NCBI GenBank assembly: GCA_003131315.1
Contig: PKUV01000082.1
Span: 1 to 64,000 of the forward strand
Source of the DNA: Acidobacteriaceae bacterium
Lineage (GTDB): Bacteria; Acidobacteriota; Terriglobia; Terriglobales; Acidobacteriaceae
DNA: 64,000 nt
Direction of reading: 5' to 3'
Position 1 is the stretch's first letter, and each line of letters starts with the position of its first letter. A model generated the notes under the pieces. It did no database searches, had not been told where the DNA came from, and worked only from the letters and a program-made list of their open reading frames with translations. Below, piece by piece: positions 50,535 to 58,478 of the stretch. The position numbers and the translations under genes were made by a program.

Positions 50535-53500
50535 TCAGCGAACCTTGAATACCGGCTGAATCATCTCGCCTTCAAGATGCTCTTCCGGATGGGGTTCGCT
50601 CAGCCATTTCGACACTGTCTTGCACACTTCCGCATACACTCGCAGCGTCTGTTCAATCGCCAGCGGATCGTGCGCCGCTGTCATGTTATGCGTTGCCAGC
50701 AGCAGCACTCCGCGCTTCACGCATTCTTGCGCGAACAGACTGCGCACCAGAAGACTGTCCTTGCCATCGGCATCGAGGAACTTGATCAACGACCAGAAAG
50801 GATAACCGATGCACTGGATGCGATCCTGCAATCCCGCCTCTTTTGCCAGCGTGTTCAATCCCTCCTGCAGCACGCGCCCGTTCGCATTCATGCGGGCTAG
50901 CGCGTCGGTGGTTTCCAGCACGTCCAGCACCTTCATGGCCGCCGCCATCGACGCCACTTCGCCTCCGAAGGTGAAGCTGAAAAAAATATCTTCGAACACC
51001 TTCATGACGTCTGCTCTTCCCACCACGCACGCAATCGGGAATCCGTTGCCCATCGCTTTGCCAAAACAAGCCAAGTCGGGAGTCACACCGAACCTTTTCT
51101 GCGCGCCCCCCAGCCCGAAATGAAAACCGCTACAGATCTCGTCGAAGATGAGCAGCGCTCCGTGCTCATGCGCCAGGTTCCTCACGCCTTCCAGAAAGCC
51201 CGCGGCTGGAGGCCAGAAGTTCACCGGCTCCATGATGACGGCGGCGAAGTCGCCTTGGTGTTCGTTTAAAAGTTTTTGCAGTGATCCCAGGTCGTTGTAC
51301 ACGAACGGATGCGTCAAGGCCCGCACCGCTTGCGGAACGCCCGCATTTCGCGTCGTGCTGCCGATGTACCAATCCTGCCATCCGTGGTAACCACAGCAGG
51401 CGATTCGCTCGCGTCCGGTGAGGGCTCGCGCAGCGCGGACCGCTCCCGCAGTAGCGTCCGATCCATTCTTGCCGAAGCGCACTTTCTCCGCGCACGGGAT
51501 GAGACGCGTGAGCCGCTCCGCCAGTTCCACTTCCAGCGGGTGCGGCAAAGAAAAACTGTGCCCTTGTCCCAACTGCCCCGCCACCGCCGCATTTACCTCT
51601 TCGTGCGCATAACCGAGAATATTCGGCAGCAATCCCTGGATGTAGTCGATATATTCATTCCCGTCCACATCCCAAACGCGGCACCCTTTGCCCTTTGCCA
51701 GAAACATCGGCGCCACCCCGCGCACGTGCTGGTTCGCTCCCTTGCTGAACGTCTGCGAAGCACCAGGGATCACCTTCCCCGCCCGCTCCAGCCAGGCTTT
51801 CGATTTTTCAATCGGCCTTCGCGGCGCCGCCGCCGCACGCGCATCTTCGAAAAGGCTTTTGTAGTACCCGTGGTTCGAAACAATTTCCGAGTTCATTTTT
51901 TCCAGTCCCGGATTCTTCTCGATCAATTCAAAAACATCTTCCATACCGAAACTCTCCTTGTCGCGAAAAGCTTTGTACACCGCCCGGATGAACTCCAGGT
52001 CTGCCGCCTCGTCCACCGTCCAGCGATAATGCTGGTACAAGGATGTCGAATCGTTCTCCACGTTCGCAGTTCGAAATTTTTCCGAACGCAGGTACGGAGT
52101 CACGTGCTCGCGCTCCGAAGTCTTATTGGCCTCGTGCCAGGCCCGTTCCAGCGCGGAAAACGAAAAGATCTCCGTATCCAGACCATCTGGGTAGCTCCGC
52201 ACCATGGCATTGGATGCGTAATCCAGATCGCCACGTTGAAAGCGGCGCACCACTCGATCGATCACTTCCGGATCAATCAACGGGCAATCGGCCGTGATGC
52301 GCACCACGTACGCGGCTTTCTCTGCGCGCGCCGCGTGGTAGAAACGATCAAGCACATCGTGCTCGCTGCCCCGGTAACAGGCAACCCCGTTCTCCCGGCA
52401 CATCTTTTCGATGACGTCGTCCGCGGGAGCGGTGGAAGTGGCCACCACCACCCGATCCACCAACGTGGCCCGTTTCACGCGCTGAATCACGTGCCACAAC
52501 ATTGGCCGTTTTTCGATCTCCGCCAGGCTCTTGCCGGGCAACCGGCTCGACCCCATGCGCGCCTGAATGATCGCCACCACCGGTCCCTCGCTGGCTTCAC
52601 TCGTCCAATTCAGCGCCTGCGGCTTTCCCTCTTCCGACGACTTCTTGGCTGCTTCCACCACCCGGATCACATCCCGGCTTTGCTCCAGATCAACCATAGG
52701 CCCCGTTCCGCTCCCGAGAGACTCCAGGAAGTGAACCATCTCCGCTACATACATGTCGTTTGGTTCAAACACGTACGGGATACTGTTCCAACCTGGCTTC
52801 TCGGCCGAAAACCAGCGCACTTCCTGGACACTGAAATCCCAAAGCACAGTCCCCGTCTCACCCACAACTTTGCACGTGCGCGTGTACGCCCTCTGCACAA
52901 AGTCCAGATGCAGTTCCGCGCGCCGCCGCTCCGGAAAACTCAGGTAGATCCACGCCGAATCTTCCACATCCACGTCCAGACTGCTGAGATGCTCAGCCCG
53001 GCAAGTCACTTCCGTCGGACGCCCTAGAAGCCAGCAAATATAATCCAGTTCGTGTGACCCATCGAGGATGATGCCCCCGCCCAGTTCGTGGCGGGCGCTG
53101 TAGCTTTCACGATAGTTTTGCCACGGCCGCCAGTCGGGAAGGTATTGCCCCGCTTCCACGTTGAGCCACAGCACACGCCCAATCTTTCCCGAATCAATGA
53201 GCTCCTTCAATATCTGCAACCCGGGATGAAACCGCATGTTGTAGCCGATCTGGACATTCCGGTCGTGGCGGCGCGCTTCGGCAATCAGTACCTGGATTCC
53301 ACTCGATTCGTGCGAAAGAGGTTTCTCGATAAACACGTGGGCGTGAGCACGCAGCGCGGCCAGCGCCTCTTCCACGTGATACACCGGCGGAGTGCAGATC
53401 AGTACGATATCCGGTTTGAATTTCTCCAGCGCCTCGCCACAGCCGCCGAAAATCTCCCCGCCTAGCTCCTCACAGCATTGCTTCAGCGCTTCCGTGCTGG

Positions 53501-53621
53501 TGTCGCAAAAGCCAAGCTGCTGCACCCCCAGCGCCTTCAGATTCCTTGCGTGCCGGCGGCCAATCGAGCCACAACCGACTACCAGAGCCCGATATCCTAC
53601 CCATTCGGAAATTCTGGACAT
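50535..53621 (-). CDS. trifunctional fusion: Gfo/Idh oxidoreductase + CMP-sugar synthetase + class III aminotransferase
   Basis: A 1028-aa protein. Residues 8-335 are a Gfo/Idh/MocA dehydrogenase (Rossmann VVGCGSIGRRH at 14-24; EKP at 99-101). Residues 347-580 are an SpsF/PseF/NeuA-type cytidylyltransferase (IIQARMGSSRLPGK 351-364; RITADCPLID 441-450; YPDGLDTEIF), which should activate the nonulosonic acid with CTP. Residues 605-1028 are a class III (GSA-aminomutase-like) aminotransferase (GKNGSDATAGAVRAAR 717-732; FDEICSGFHFG from 826; PLP lysine K855 in FGKAMGNG). The linker at 336-346 is short. No internal stop or frameshift is seen. The gene is 3 bp after pseC. It supplies the only pseF-type activity visible in the window. 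Confidence 0.9.
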   Translation of the reverse strand: MSRISEWVGYRALVVGCGSIGRRHARNLKALGVQQLGFCDTSTEALKQCCEELGGEIFGGCGEALEKFKPDIVLICTPPVYHVEEALAALRAHAHVFIEKPLSHESSGIQVLIAEARRHDRNVQIGYNMRFHPGLQILKELIDSGKIGRVLWLNVEAGQYLPDWRPWQNYRESYSARHELGGGIILDGSHELDYICWLLGRPTEVTCRAEHLSSLDVDVEDSAWIYLSFPERRRAELHLDFVQRAYTRTCKVVGETGTVLWDFSVQEVRWFSAEKPGWNSIPYVFEPNDMYVAEMVHFLESLGSGTGPMVDLEQSRDVIRVVEAAKKSSEEGKPQALNWTSEASEGPVVAIIQARMGSSRLPGKSLAEIEKRPMLWHVIQRVKRATLVDRVVVATSTAPADDVIEKMCRENGVACYRGSEHDVLDRFYHAARAEKAAYVVRITADCPLIDPEVIDRVVRRFQRGDLDYASNAMVRSYPDGLDTEIFSFSALERAWHEANKTSEREHVTPYLRSEKFRTANVENDSTSLYQHYRWTVDEAADLEFIRAVYKAFRDKESFGMEDVFELIEKNPGLEKMNSEIVSNHGYYKSLFEDARAAAAPRRPIEKSKAWLERAGKVIPGASQTFSKGANQHVRGVAPMFLAKGKGCRVWDVDGNEYIDYIQGLLPNILGYAHEEVNAAVAGQLGQGHSFSLPHPLEVELAERLTRLIPCAEKVRFGKNGSDATAGAVRAARALTGRERIACCGYHGWQDWYIGSTTRNAGVPQAVRALTHPFVYNDLGSLQKLLNEHQGDFAAVIMEPVNFWPPAAGFLEGVRNLAHEHGALLIFDEICSGFHFGLGGAQKRFGVTPDLACFGKAMGNGFPIACVVGRADVMKVFEDIFFSFTFGGEVASMAAAMKVLDVLETTDALARMNANGRVLQEGLNTLAKEAGLQDRIQCIGYPFWSLIKFLDADGKDSLLVRSLFAQECVKRGVLLLATHNMTAAHDPLAIEQTLRVYAEVCKTVSKWLSEPHPEEHLEGEMIQPVFKVR

Positions 53622-53624
53622 GAC

Positions 53625-54899
53625 TTATTTTGATTGCCCGGTCTCGAGCAAATCCGAGCGCTCGCCTTTCCCTTCAGATTTCCCTTCATAGTGAGTCACA
53701 ACTTTACGCAGCGCGTGGATCACGTCTTCCACATCCTGCGCCGTCATGGAATGGAACATAGGCAGGCTGATCAGCCGCTCGTACGCGTCTTCGGCCACCG
53801 GATAGCCTTCTTTGGAATTGGACTTGAACCGCTCGCGGTAGTACGGATGTTGATGAACCGGAATGTAGTGCACATTCACGCCGATATTCTCCGCCCGCAG
53901 CGCGCGAAATATTTCTCCTCGCCCCGCCGAAAGCATTTCCAGTTTTAGCCGGACCGGATACAGGTGCCACGCCGGAACCACGCCATCGCGCACCGTGGGA
54001 ACCACAATCGCCGGCAAATCCCGGAACGCCGCCGTGTACCGCGCCGCAATTTCCCGCCGTCGTGCCAGGTTCGCCGCCAGCTTTTCCAGCTGTGACAGGC
54101 CCAGCGCACAGGCAATATCTGTCAACCTGTAATTGAAGCCCAGCAGGACCATCTCGTAAAACCACTGCCCGGATTCCTGCCGCTGCCGCGCTTCGCTGCT
54201 GATACCGTGATTGCGAAAGCGCCGCAGCGTCTCTGCCAGCCGGGCATCGTTGGTCGCAACCATACCGCCTTCCCCGGTGGTCAGGTGCTTCACCGGATGA
54301 AAGCTGAACACGGTCATGTCAGCAATGCCACCGACGCGTTTCCCCTGATATTCCGCGCCCAGCGCATGGCAGGCGTCTTCAATCAGGAGCGTTCGTTGTC
54401 CCTGCGTCTTCGCCAGTTGCCCCAGTTCATCAAGCGCCGCGGGATGTCCCGCATAATCGACCGCGATGATCGCCTTCGTGCGTGCAGAAAGTTTTTTGGA
54501 AACTTCGCCCGGATCAAGGTTCAGCGTGTCCGGCGAGACGTCCGCGAATACCGGCGTCGCGCCCTGGTACAAAATGCAGTTGGCGGTCGCGCAGAAAGTC
54601 ATGGGGGTGGTGATCGCCTCATCCCCCGGCCCCAGTCCGACGGCAAACGCCGCACCGTGCAAGGCGGCCGTGCCCGAACTGAAGGTGACCGCGTGCCGCG
54701 CGCCGATCCACGCCGCAAACCGCTCTTCGAACTCGCCGACCTTCGGTCCTGTGGTCAGCCAGTCCGACTTCAGCACCGCAACCACCGCCTGAACATCTGC
54801 GTCATCCAGGCTTTGCCGCCCGTACGGCAACAATTTTTCCCGCACGGGCGTACCCCCATCGATGGCGAGAGTTTCCAGCTTTGTGGGTAAGGCACTCAT
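53625..54899 (-). CDS. pseC: UDP-4-amino-4,6-dideoxy-N-acetyl-beta-L-altrosamine transaminase PseC
   Basis: A 424-aa PLP aminotransferase of the DegT/DnrJ/EryC1 family. It converts the 4-keto product of PseB into the 4-amino sugar with glutamate as donor. Visible motifs: IDGGTPVREKLLPYGRQSLDDADVQAVVAVL, TFSSGTAALHGAAFAVGLGPGDEAITTPMTFCATANCILYQGATPVFADV, and the PLP lysine in TVFSFHPVKHLTTGEGGMV. This arrangement is typical of PseC. The gene is 3 bp upstream of the trifunctional fusion and follows pseB by 162 bp, a gap that holds a REP-like repeat. Confidence 0.92.
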   Translation of the reverse strand: MSALPTKLETLAIDGGTPVREKLLPYGRQSLDDADVQAVVAVLKSDWLTTGPKVGEFEERFAAWIGARHAVTFSSGTAALHGAAFAVGLGPGDEAITTPMTFCATANCILYQGATPVFADVSPDTLNLDPGEVSKKLSARTKAIIAVDYAGHPAALDELGQLAKTQGQRTLLIEDACHALGAEYQGKRVGGIADMTVFSFHPVKHLTTGEGGMVATNDARLAETLRRFRNHGISSEARQRQESGQWFYEMVLLGFNYRLTDIACALGLSQLEKLAANLARRREIAARYTAAFRDLPAIVVPTVRDGVVPAWHLYPVRLKLEMLSAGRGEIFRALRAENIGVNVHYIPVHQHPYYRERFKSNSKEGYPVAEDAYERLISLPMFHSMTAQDVEDVIHALRKVVTHYEGKSEGKGERSDLLETGQSK

Positions 54900-54942
54900 G
54901 CTAGCAGTCCGTGGTGCAAGTGCGATTCGTTTCCGGGCATGC

Positions 54943-55060
54943 CTTCACAGGCTGCGGAAAAAAGTTTCGTATCAGGGCATCGCTTTGTTTCGTATCAGGG
55001 TATCGCTTTAGCGATGCCGAAAGCGCTTCGAGATCACCCGCCCCTTTAGGGGCTGCGCTC
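54943..55060. repeat. REP-like repeat block between pseB and pseC
   Basis: The block holds CTTCACAGGCTGCGGAAAAA (reverse of the motif at 9860-9880), two tandem copies of TTCGTATCAGGG[C/T]ATCGCTTT (54966-55010), the hairpin ATCGCTTTAGCGAT (55002-55015) and the hairpin GCCCCTTTAGGGGC (55040-55053). Parts are the reverse complement of the element at 10,651-10,676. It splits pseB from pseC and may have inserted into the operon. Confidence 0.75.
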
Positions 55061-55061
55061 G

Positions 55062-56072
55062 CTACGCCGACGTCGGAACCGCCTCCGCAGCGCTGGTTTC
55101 AGGCGTTACCAGTTCTTCCAGTTCACGCCGCGTCAGCCAGCGTTCGTTGGTGTCGCTCGAATACCGGAAGCCCTCCGGCAGCGGCTTCGCGTTCACCCAG
55201 TTTTCCGATTTCCACCACGGATGCGCCGGCTGAATCACGAACATGTCTTCGGTTTCGAGCGTTTGCCGTGACTCGTCTTCAGAGACCAGCACTTCGTGCA
55301 ACTTCTCTCCGGGACGAATCCCGATGTACTCCACCTGGCATCCGGGGGCAATGGTCTCCGCCAGATCCGCCAGTCGCATGCTGGGAATCTTGGGAACAAA
55401 AATCTCGCCGCCGTGCATCTGCTCCAGGCAGCGGATCACAAATTTTACGCCCTGCTCCAGCGTCAGCCAGAACCGGGTCATTCGAGGATCGGTGATCGTG
55501 ATCTTCCCGCGCCGGCGCTGTTCCAGAAAAACCGGGATCACGCTGCCCCGGCTGCCCACCACGTTCCCGTAACGCGCACAACTGAAACGCGTATTTCTCG
55601 CGCCGGCATAGGCATTGGCCTGCACAAACACTTTTTCCGCGCACAGCTTGGTGGCGCCGTACAGATTGATCGGATTCACCGCCTTGTCGGTGCTGAGCGC
55701 CAGAATGCGGCGCACGCCTTGATCGATAGCCGCATCAATCACGTTGCGGCCGCCCATGATATTCGTCTGGATCGCTTCGAACGGGTTGTACTCGCAAGCC
55801 GGCACCTGCTTGAGTGCCGCCGCGTGCACCACCACCGTCACGCCCGCCAGCGCGCGTTTCAACCGCTCCACGTCCCGAACGTCTCCAATGAAATACCGCA
55901 TGCTGGGATGATCGAAGCCCGACGTTCTCATCTCATGCTGCTTCAACTCGTCCCGGCTGAAAACCACCAGTCTTTGCGGCTGGTAGTCGCGCAGCATGAT
56001 CTCCACAAACTTCTTCCCAAACGACCCTGTTCCACCCGTTACCAGTATCGATTCCTGCGACCAATTGACCAT
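55062..56072 (-). CDS. pseB: UDP-N-acetylglucosamine 4,6-dehydratase (inverting) PseB
   Basis: A 336-aa SDR enzyme that starts the Pse pathway, making the 4-keto-6-deoxy-L-arabino (inverted C-5) sugar from UDP-GlcNAc. The nucleotide motif is TGGTGSFGKKFVE (N-terminus), the active-site region reads ALSTDKAVNPINLYGATKLCAEKVF (YxxxK), with the PseB/FlaA1-specific DERYFIGDVRD-like segment here as MRYFIGDVRDVERL and RYGNVVGSRGSVIPVF. The N-terminal MVNWSQESILVTGG fits family. AAGGG before the ATG is the ribosome binding site. As the first gene of the minus-strand locus it is probably transcribed from the 665-bp region upstream. Confidence 0.93.
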   Translation of the reverse strand: MVNWSQESILVTGGTGSFGKKFVEIMLRDYQPQRLVVFSRDELKQHEMRTSGFDHPSMRYFIGDVRDVERLKRALAGVTVVVHAAALKQVPACEYNPFEAIQTNIMGGRNVIDAAIDQGVRRILALSTDKAVNPINLYGATKLCAEKVFVQANAYAGARNTRFSCARYGNVVGSRGSVIPVFLEQRRRGKITITDPRMTRFWLTLEQGVKFVIRCLEQMHGGEIFVPKIPSMRLADLAETIAPGCQVEYIGIRPGEKLHEVLVSEDESRQTLETEDMFVIQPAHPWWKSENWVNAKPLPEGFRYSSDTNERWLTRRELEELVTPETSAAEAVPTSA

Positions 56073-56737
56073 TCTTGTCCCTTAGAAACCTCTTCTGTCG
56101 AATTACACGCCAAGCTTCAACGCCGAACCTGGAACTCTCGGCAAGCGCCGTCCGCCGCCCGCCAAGCCTTGACGGTTCCGTACTCCAGAAGAGTCTTCTC
56201 TTTTCGGGTAAGTTCTTGTGCTCCATAGTATAGCTGACCGAAGTGCCGAGGAAGTATAGCTGAGGATTTATCGCCGCGTCCGGCAGTGAGTCTGTTTGAA
56301 TTTTCGGTGGAACTCACTCGGAGCCTAGCAATTGGCGAGCATCCTTCCGAGGTCACGGAAGATCAGGGGCTAGGGGGCGGAGTTGGTCGCCTACTACTGA
56401 GCCGCCAACTGGGCTGCTCTCTGCTGGGCCTGGTCGACGGAGAATTCTGTTCACGGCCCAGGAGGCGAGAACCCGCATAGGGATCTTCGAGCCAAAAAGG
56501 GCCCCGGATCTGGTCAACGAGGCCGCAGCATCATCATCATCGGCGAATGTGATCTACTGGACGGTATACTCACATCAGACGAGCGATTAAGGCTGCTGCC
56601 CGTCGGATGGCAGATAAGGCTTTCAACCCGCTCGTGCCCCGCAAGAGCGGAGATAGCCTCTCTCGGGTCCTAGTGTCAGCGAATTTGCTTCTCCAACGCT
56701 TAAAATTGATATTGATTCTCTTGCTCACGATGACTCA
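56073..56737. promoter_or_regulatory. 665-bp divergent intergenic region
   Basis: The region lies between pseB (minus) and the GT-C gene (plus), and must contain the main promoter of the nonulosonic acid genes and that of the plus-strand genes. A 79-residue GTG-started frame on the minus strand (56117-56356) is open but not convincing. No definite -35/-10 pair or operator was assigned. The right end (56,680-56,735) is AT-rich. Confidence 0.45.
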
Positions 56738-58420
56738 ATGACATTCTTCTCGGGGTTTCTCGCGGCGGATTCAACTCAGCAAAGACGTCGCATCAGCGCG
56801 CTCTTCTTAGCGCTTACCTTTAGTTTCGGTCTGACGCAAATCTGGGCCTGCCGCTACGAATTGAACCCCGACAGCATGGACTATCTGGATATTGCGCGGG
56901 AAGCGGCAGCGGGTCACTGGGGAGCAGTGGCGAATGGCTACTGGGGCACGCTCAATTCCGTGCTGCTGGCTCCGTTGTTCTTCTTCCATCTGTCGCCGGA
57001 AAGAGAGCTGCTGCTGGCGCATTTGGAGGGGATCCTCATTTTGCTGGTGGCGTTCTTCTCGTTTCGTTTCTTCTTGGACTCCTGTCTCGGCACGATCAGT
57101 CTTCACAGGGATGCGGAGAAAGCGGAGTTGCGTTCGCCGCCGGAGTGGGCGCTGTGCGTGCTTGGGTATTCACTATTTCTGTGGTCGTCTCTGATCGTCG
57201 TTACGGTTGCGCTAATTGGCCCGGACTTGCTGGTTACAGCCTTCGTTTATCTGGCGGCCGGCATTTTATTGCGGCTGCGCCGGGAAGCCAATCTGCTGGG
57301 CTTCGTGGCGTTTGGAGTGACGCTCGGCGTGGGGTATTGGGCGAAAGCGATCATGTTTCCGATCAGCCTTGTGTTTCTGGCCGTCTCGATCCTCAAGGTG
57401 CGACATTGGAAACAGAATCTATGCAGTGTAGTGGCCTTCGCCGTGGTGGCGGCTCCTCTGCTGGCTGCGCTGTCCTTGCCTCGAGGCCGATTCACATTCG
57501 GCGATTCTGGGAAGCTGAATTATTCGTCGATGGTGAGCCCCGGTGGGCGTGTCATCAACTGGCAGGGTGATCCAGTTGCCAGCGGTGTGCCAAAACATCC
57601 GACGCGGAAGATCGCAGGCGATCCGCCCATTTACGAGTTCAATGGTCCGATTCAGGGCACCTATCCACCCTCCTACGATCCGTCGTATTGGAACGAAGGC
57701 CGCCGGGTTACGTTTAACCTCCGCTCGCAACTGAGCGTGATTGCACATCATGTGCCGCCCGTTGTTGATTTGTTCGTTGTGACCCAGCCTAGCTTAACCA
57801 CGGGATTCCTGTTTTTGTTGTTTTGGAACTCCAGGGGCTTTGTGGGCGGTTTGGCACGGCGCTGGGACTTGCTGACGATATCGCTGGCTATTGTTGGTCT
57901 CTACATGCTGGTGCATTTTGAGACGCGGTTTGTAGGAGCCTTCGTGGTTTTGATCTGGCTTTCCGTATTTCTTTCCTTGTGTTTACCCGCAAACAAGGAT
58001 TCGCAACGCATCGCGGGCCTGAGCATCGTTGCTTTGGTCGTGGCCATGCTACTTTCCTTTGCCAGCAACACCGCAAAAAAGATCGTGAACGGCTGCCCAG
58101 AGTCCGCTGAGAGCCATCTTGAGATGGCACGGCAACTGGCGCTTCCGCCGGGCACTCCGATCGCTGTGGTTGGAGCGGGCAACTTCTCCTATTGGGCACA
58201 TTTCGCGCAACTCCGAATCGTGGCGGACATCATGTTGCCCGACGAGCCTGATTTCTGGCGGCTACCGGAGGAGAAGCGCCAGGAACTGTACGCCGCTTTC
58301 CGGAAGACTGGAGCGCAATGGATCATCGGTCAACCGCCTTCGGCTCTCGCAAACCTGCTGGATGCGCGCTGGAAACAGGTTGGAACGACGGCGTACTACT
58401 GCTATTCGCTACGTCCGTAG
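56738..58420 (+). CDS. GT-C-like polytopic membrane protein (first of a pair)
   Basis: A 560-aa protein with about 12 hydrophobic segments. The first extracellular loop carries YELNPDSMDYLDIAREAAAG, with acidic residues after helix 1 as in ArnT/PMT (GT39/GT83) enzymes that use polyprenyl-phosphate sugars. Later, VHFETRFVGAFVVLIWL and a soluble C-terminal part (about 455-560) follow. It probably transfers a sugar to a glycan or protein on the periplasmic side. The gene is followed 58 bp later by a paralogue-like gene. Specific substrate is unknown. Confidence 0.7.
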   Translation: MTFFSGFLAADSTQQRRRISALFLALTFSFGLTQIWACRYELNPDSMDYLDIAREAAAGHWGAVANGYWGTLNSVLLAPLFFFHLSPERELLLAHLEGILILLVAFFSFRFFLDSCLGTISLHRDAEKAELRSPPEWALCVLGYSLFLWSSLIVVTVALIGPDLLVTAFVYLAAGILLRLRREANLLGFVAFGVTLGVGYWAKAIMFPISLVFLAVSILKVRHWKQNLCSVVAFAVVAAPLLAALSLPRGRFTFGDSGKLNYSSMVSPGGRVINWQGDPVASGVPKHPTRKIAGDPPIYEFNGPIQGTYPPSYDPSYWNEGRRVTFNLRSQLSVIAHHVPPVVDLFVVTQPSLTTGFLFLLFWNSRGFVGGLARRWDLLTISLAIVGLYMLVHFETRFVGAFVVLIWLSVFLSLCLPANKDSQRIAGLSIVALVVAMLLSFASNTAKKIVNGCPESAESHLEMARQLALPPGTPIAVVGAGNFSYWAHFAQLRIVADIMLPDEPDFWRLPEEKRQELYAAFRKTGAQWIIGQPPSALANLLDARWKQVGTTAYYCYSLRP

Positions 58421-58478
58421 GAGCCCGACCGTGCTAGATTGACTGGGATCGGAATCTGTCGAGAGGGAATCGGCCAGA

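Noticed and set aside
51309-53027. Plus-strand open frame of 572 codons over the trifunctional fusion
   Set aside because: Antisense shadow rich in R, H and P; long because of high GC. The minus strand has clear motifs.
56117-56356. 79-codon GTG-started frame upstream of pseB
   Set aside because: No ribosome binding site was evident and no family is recognised; kept only as a possibility.
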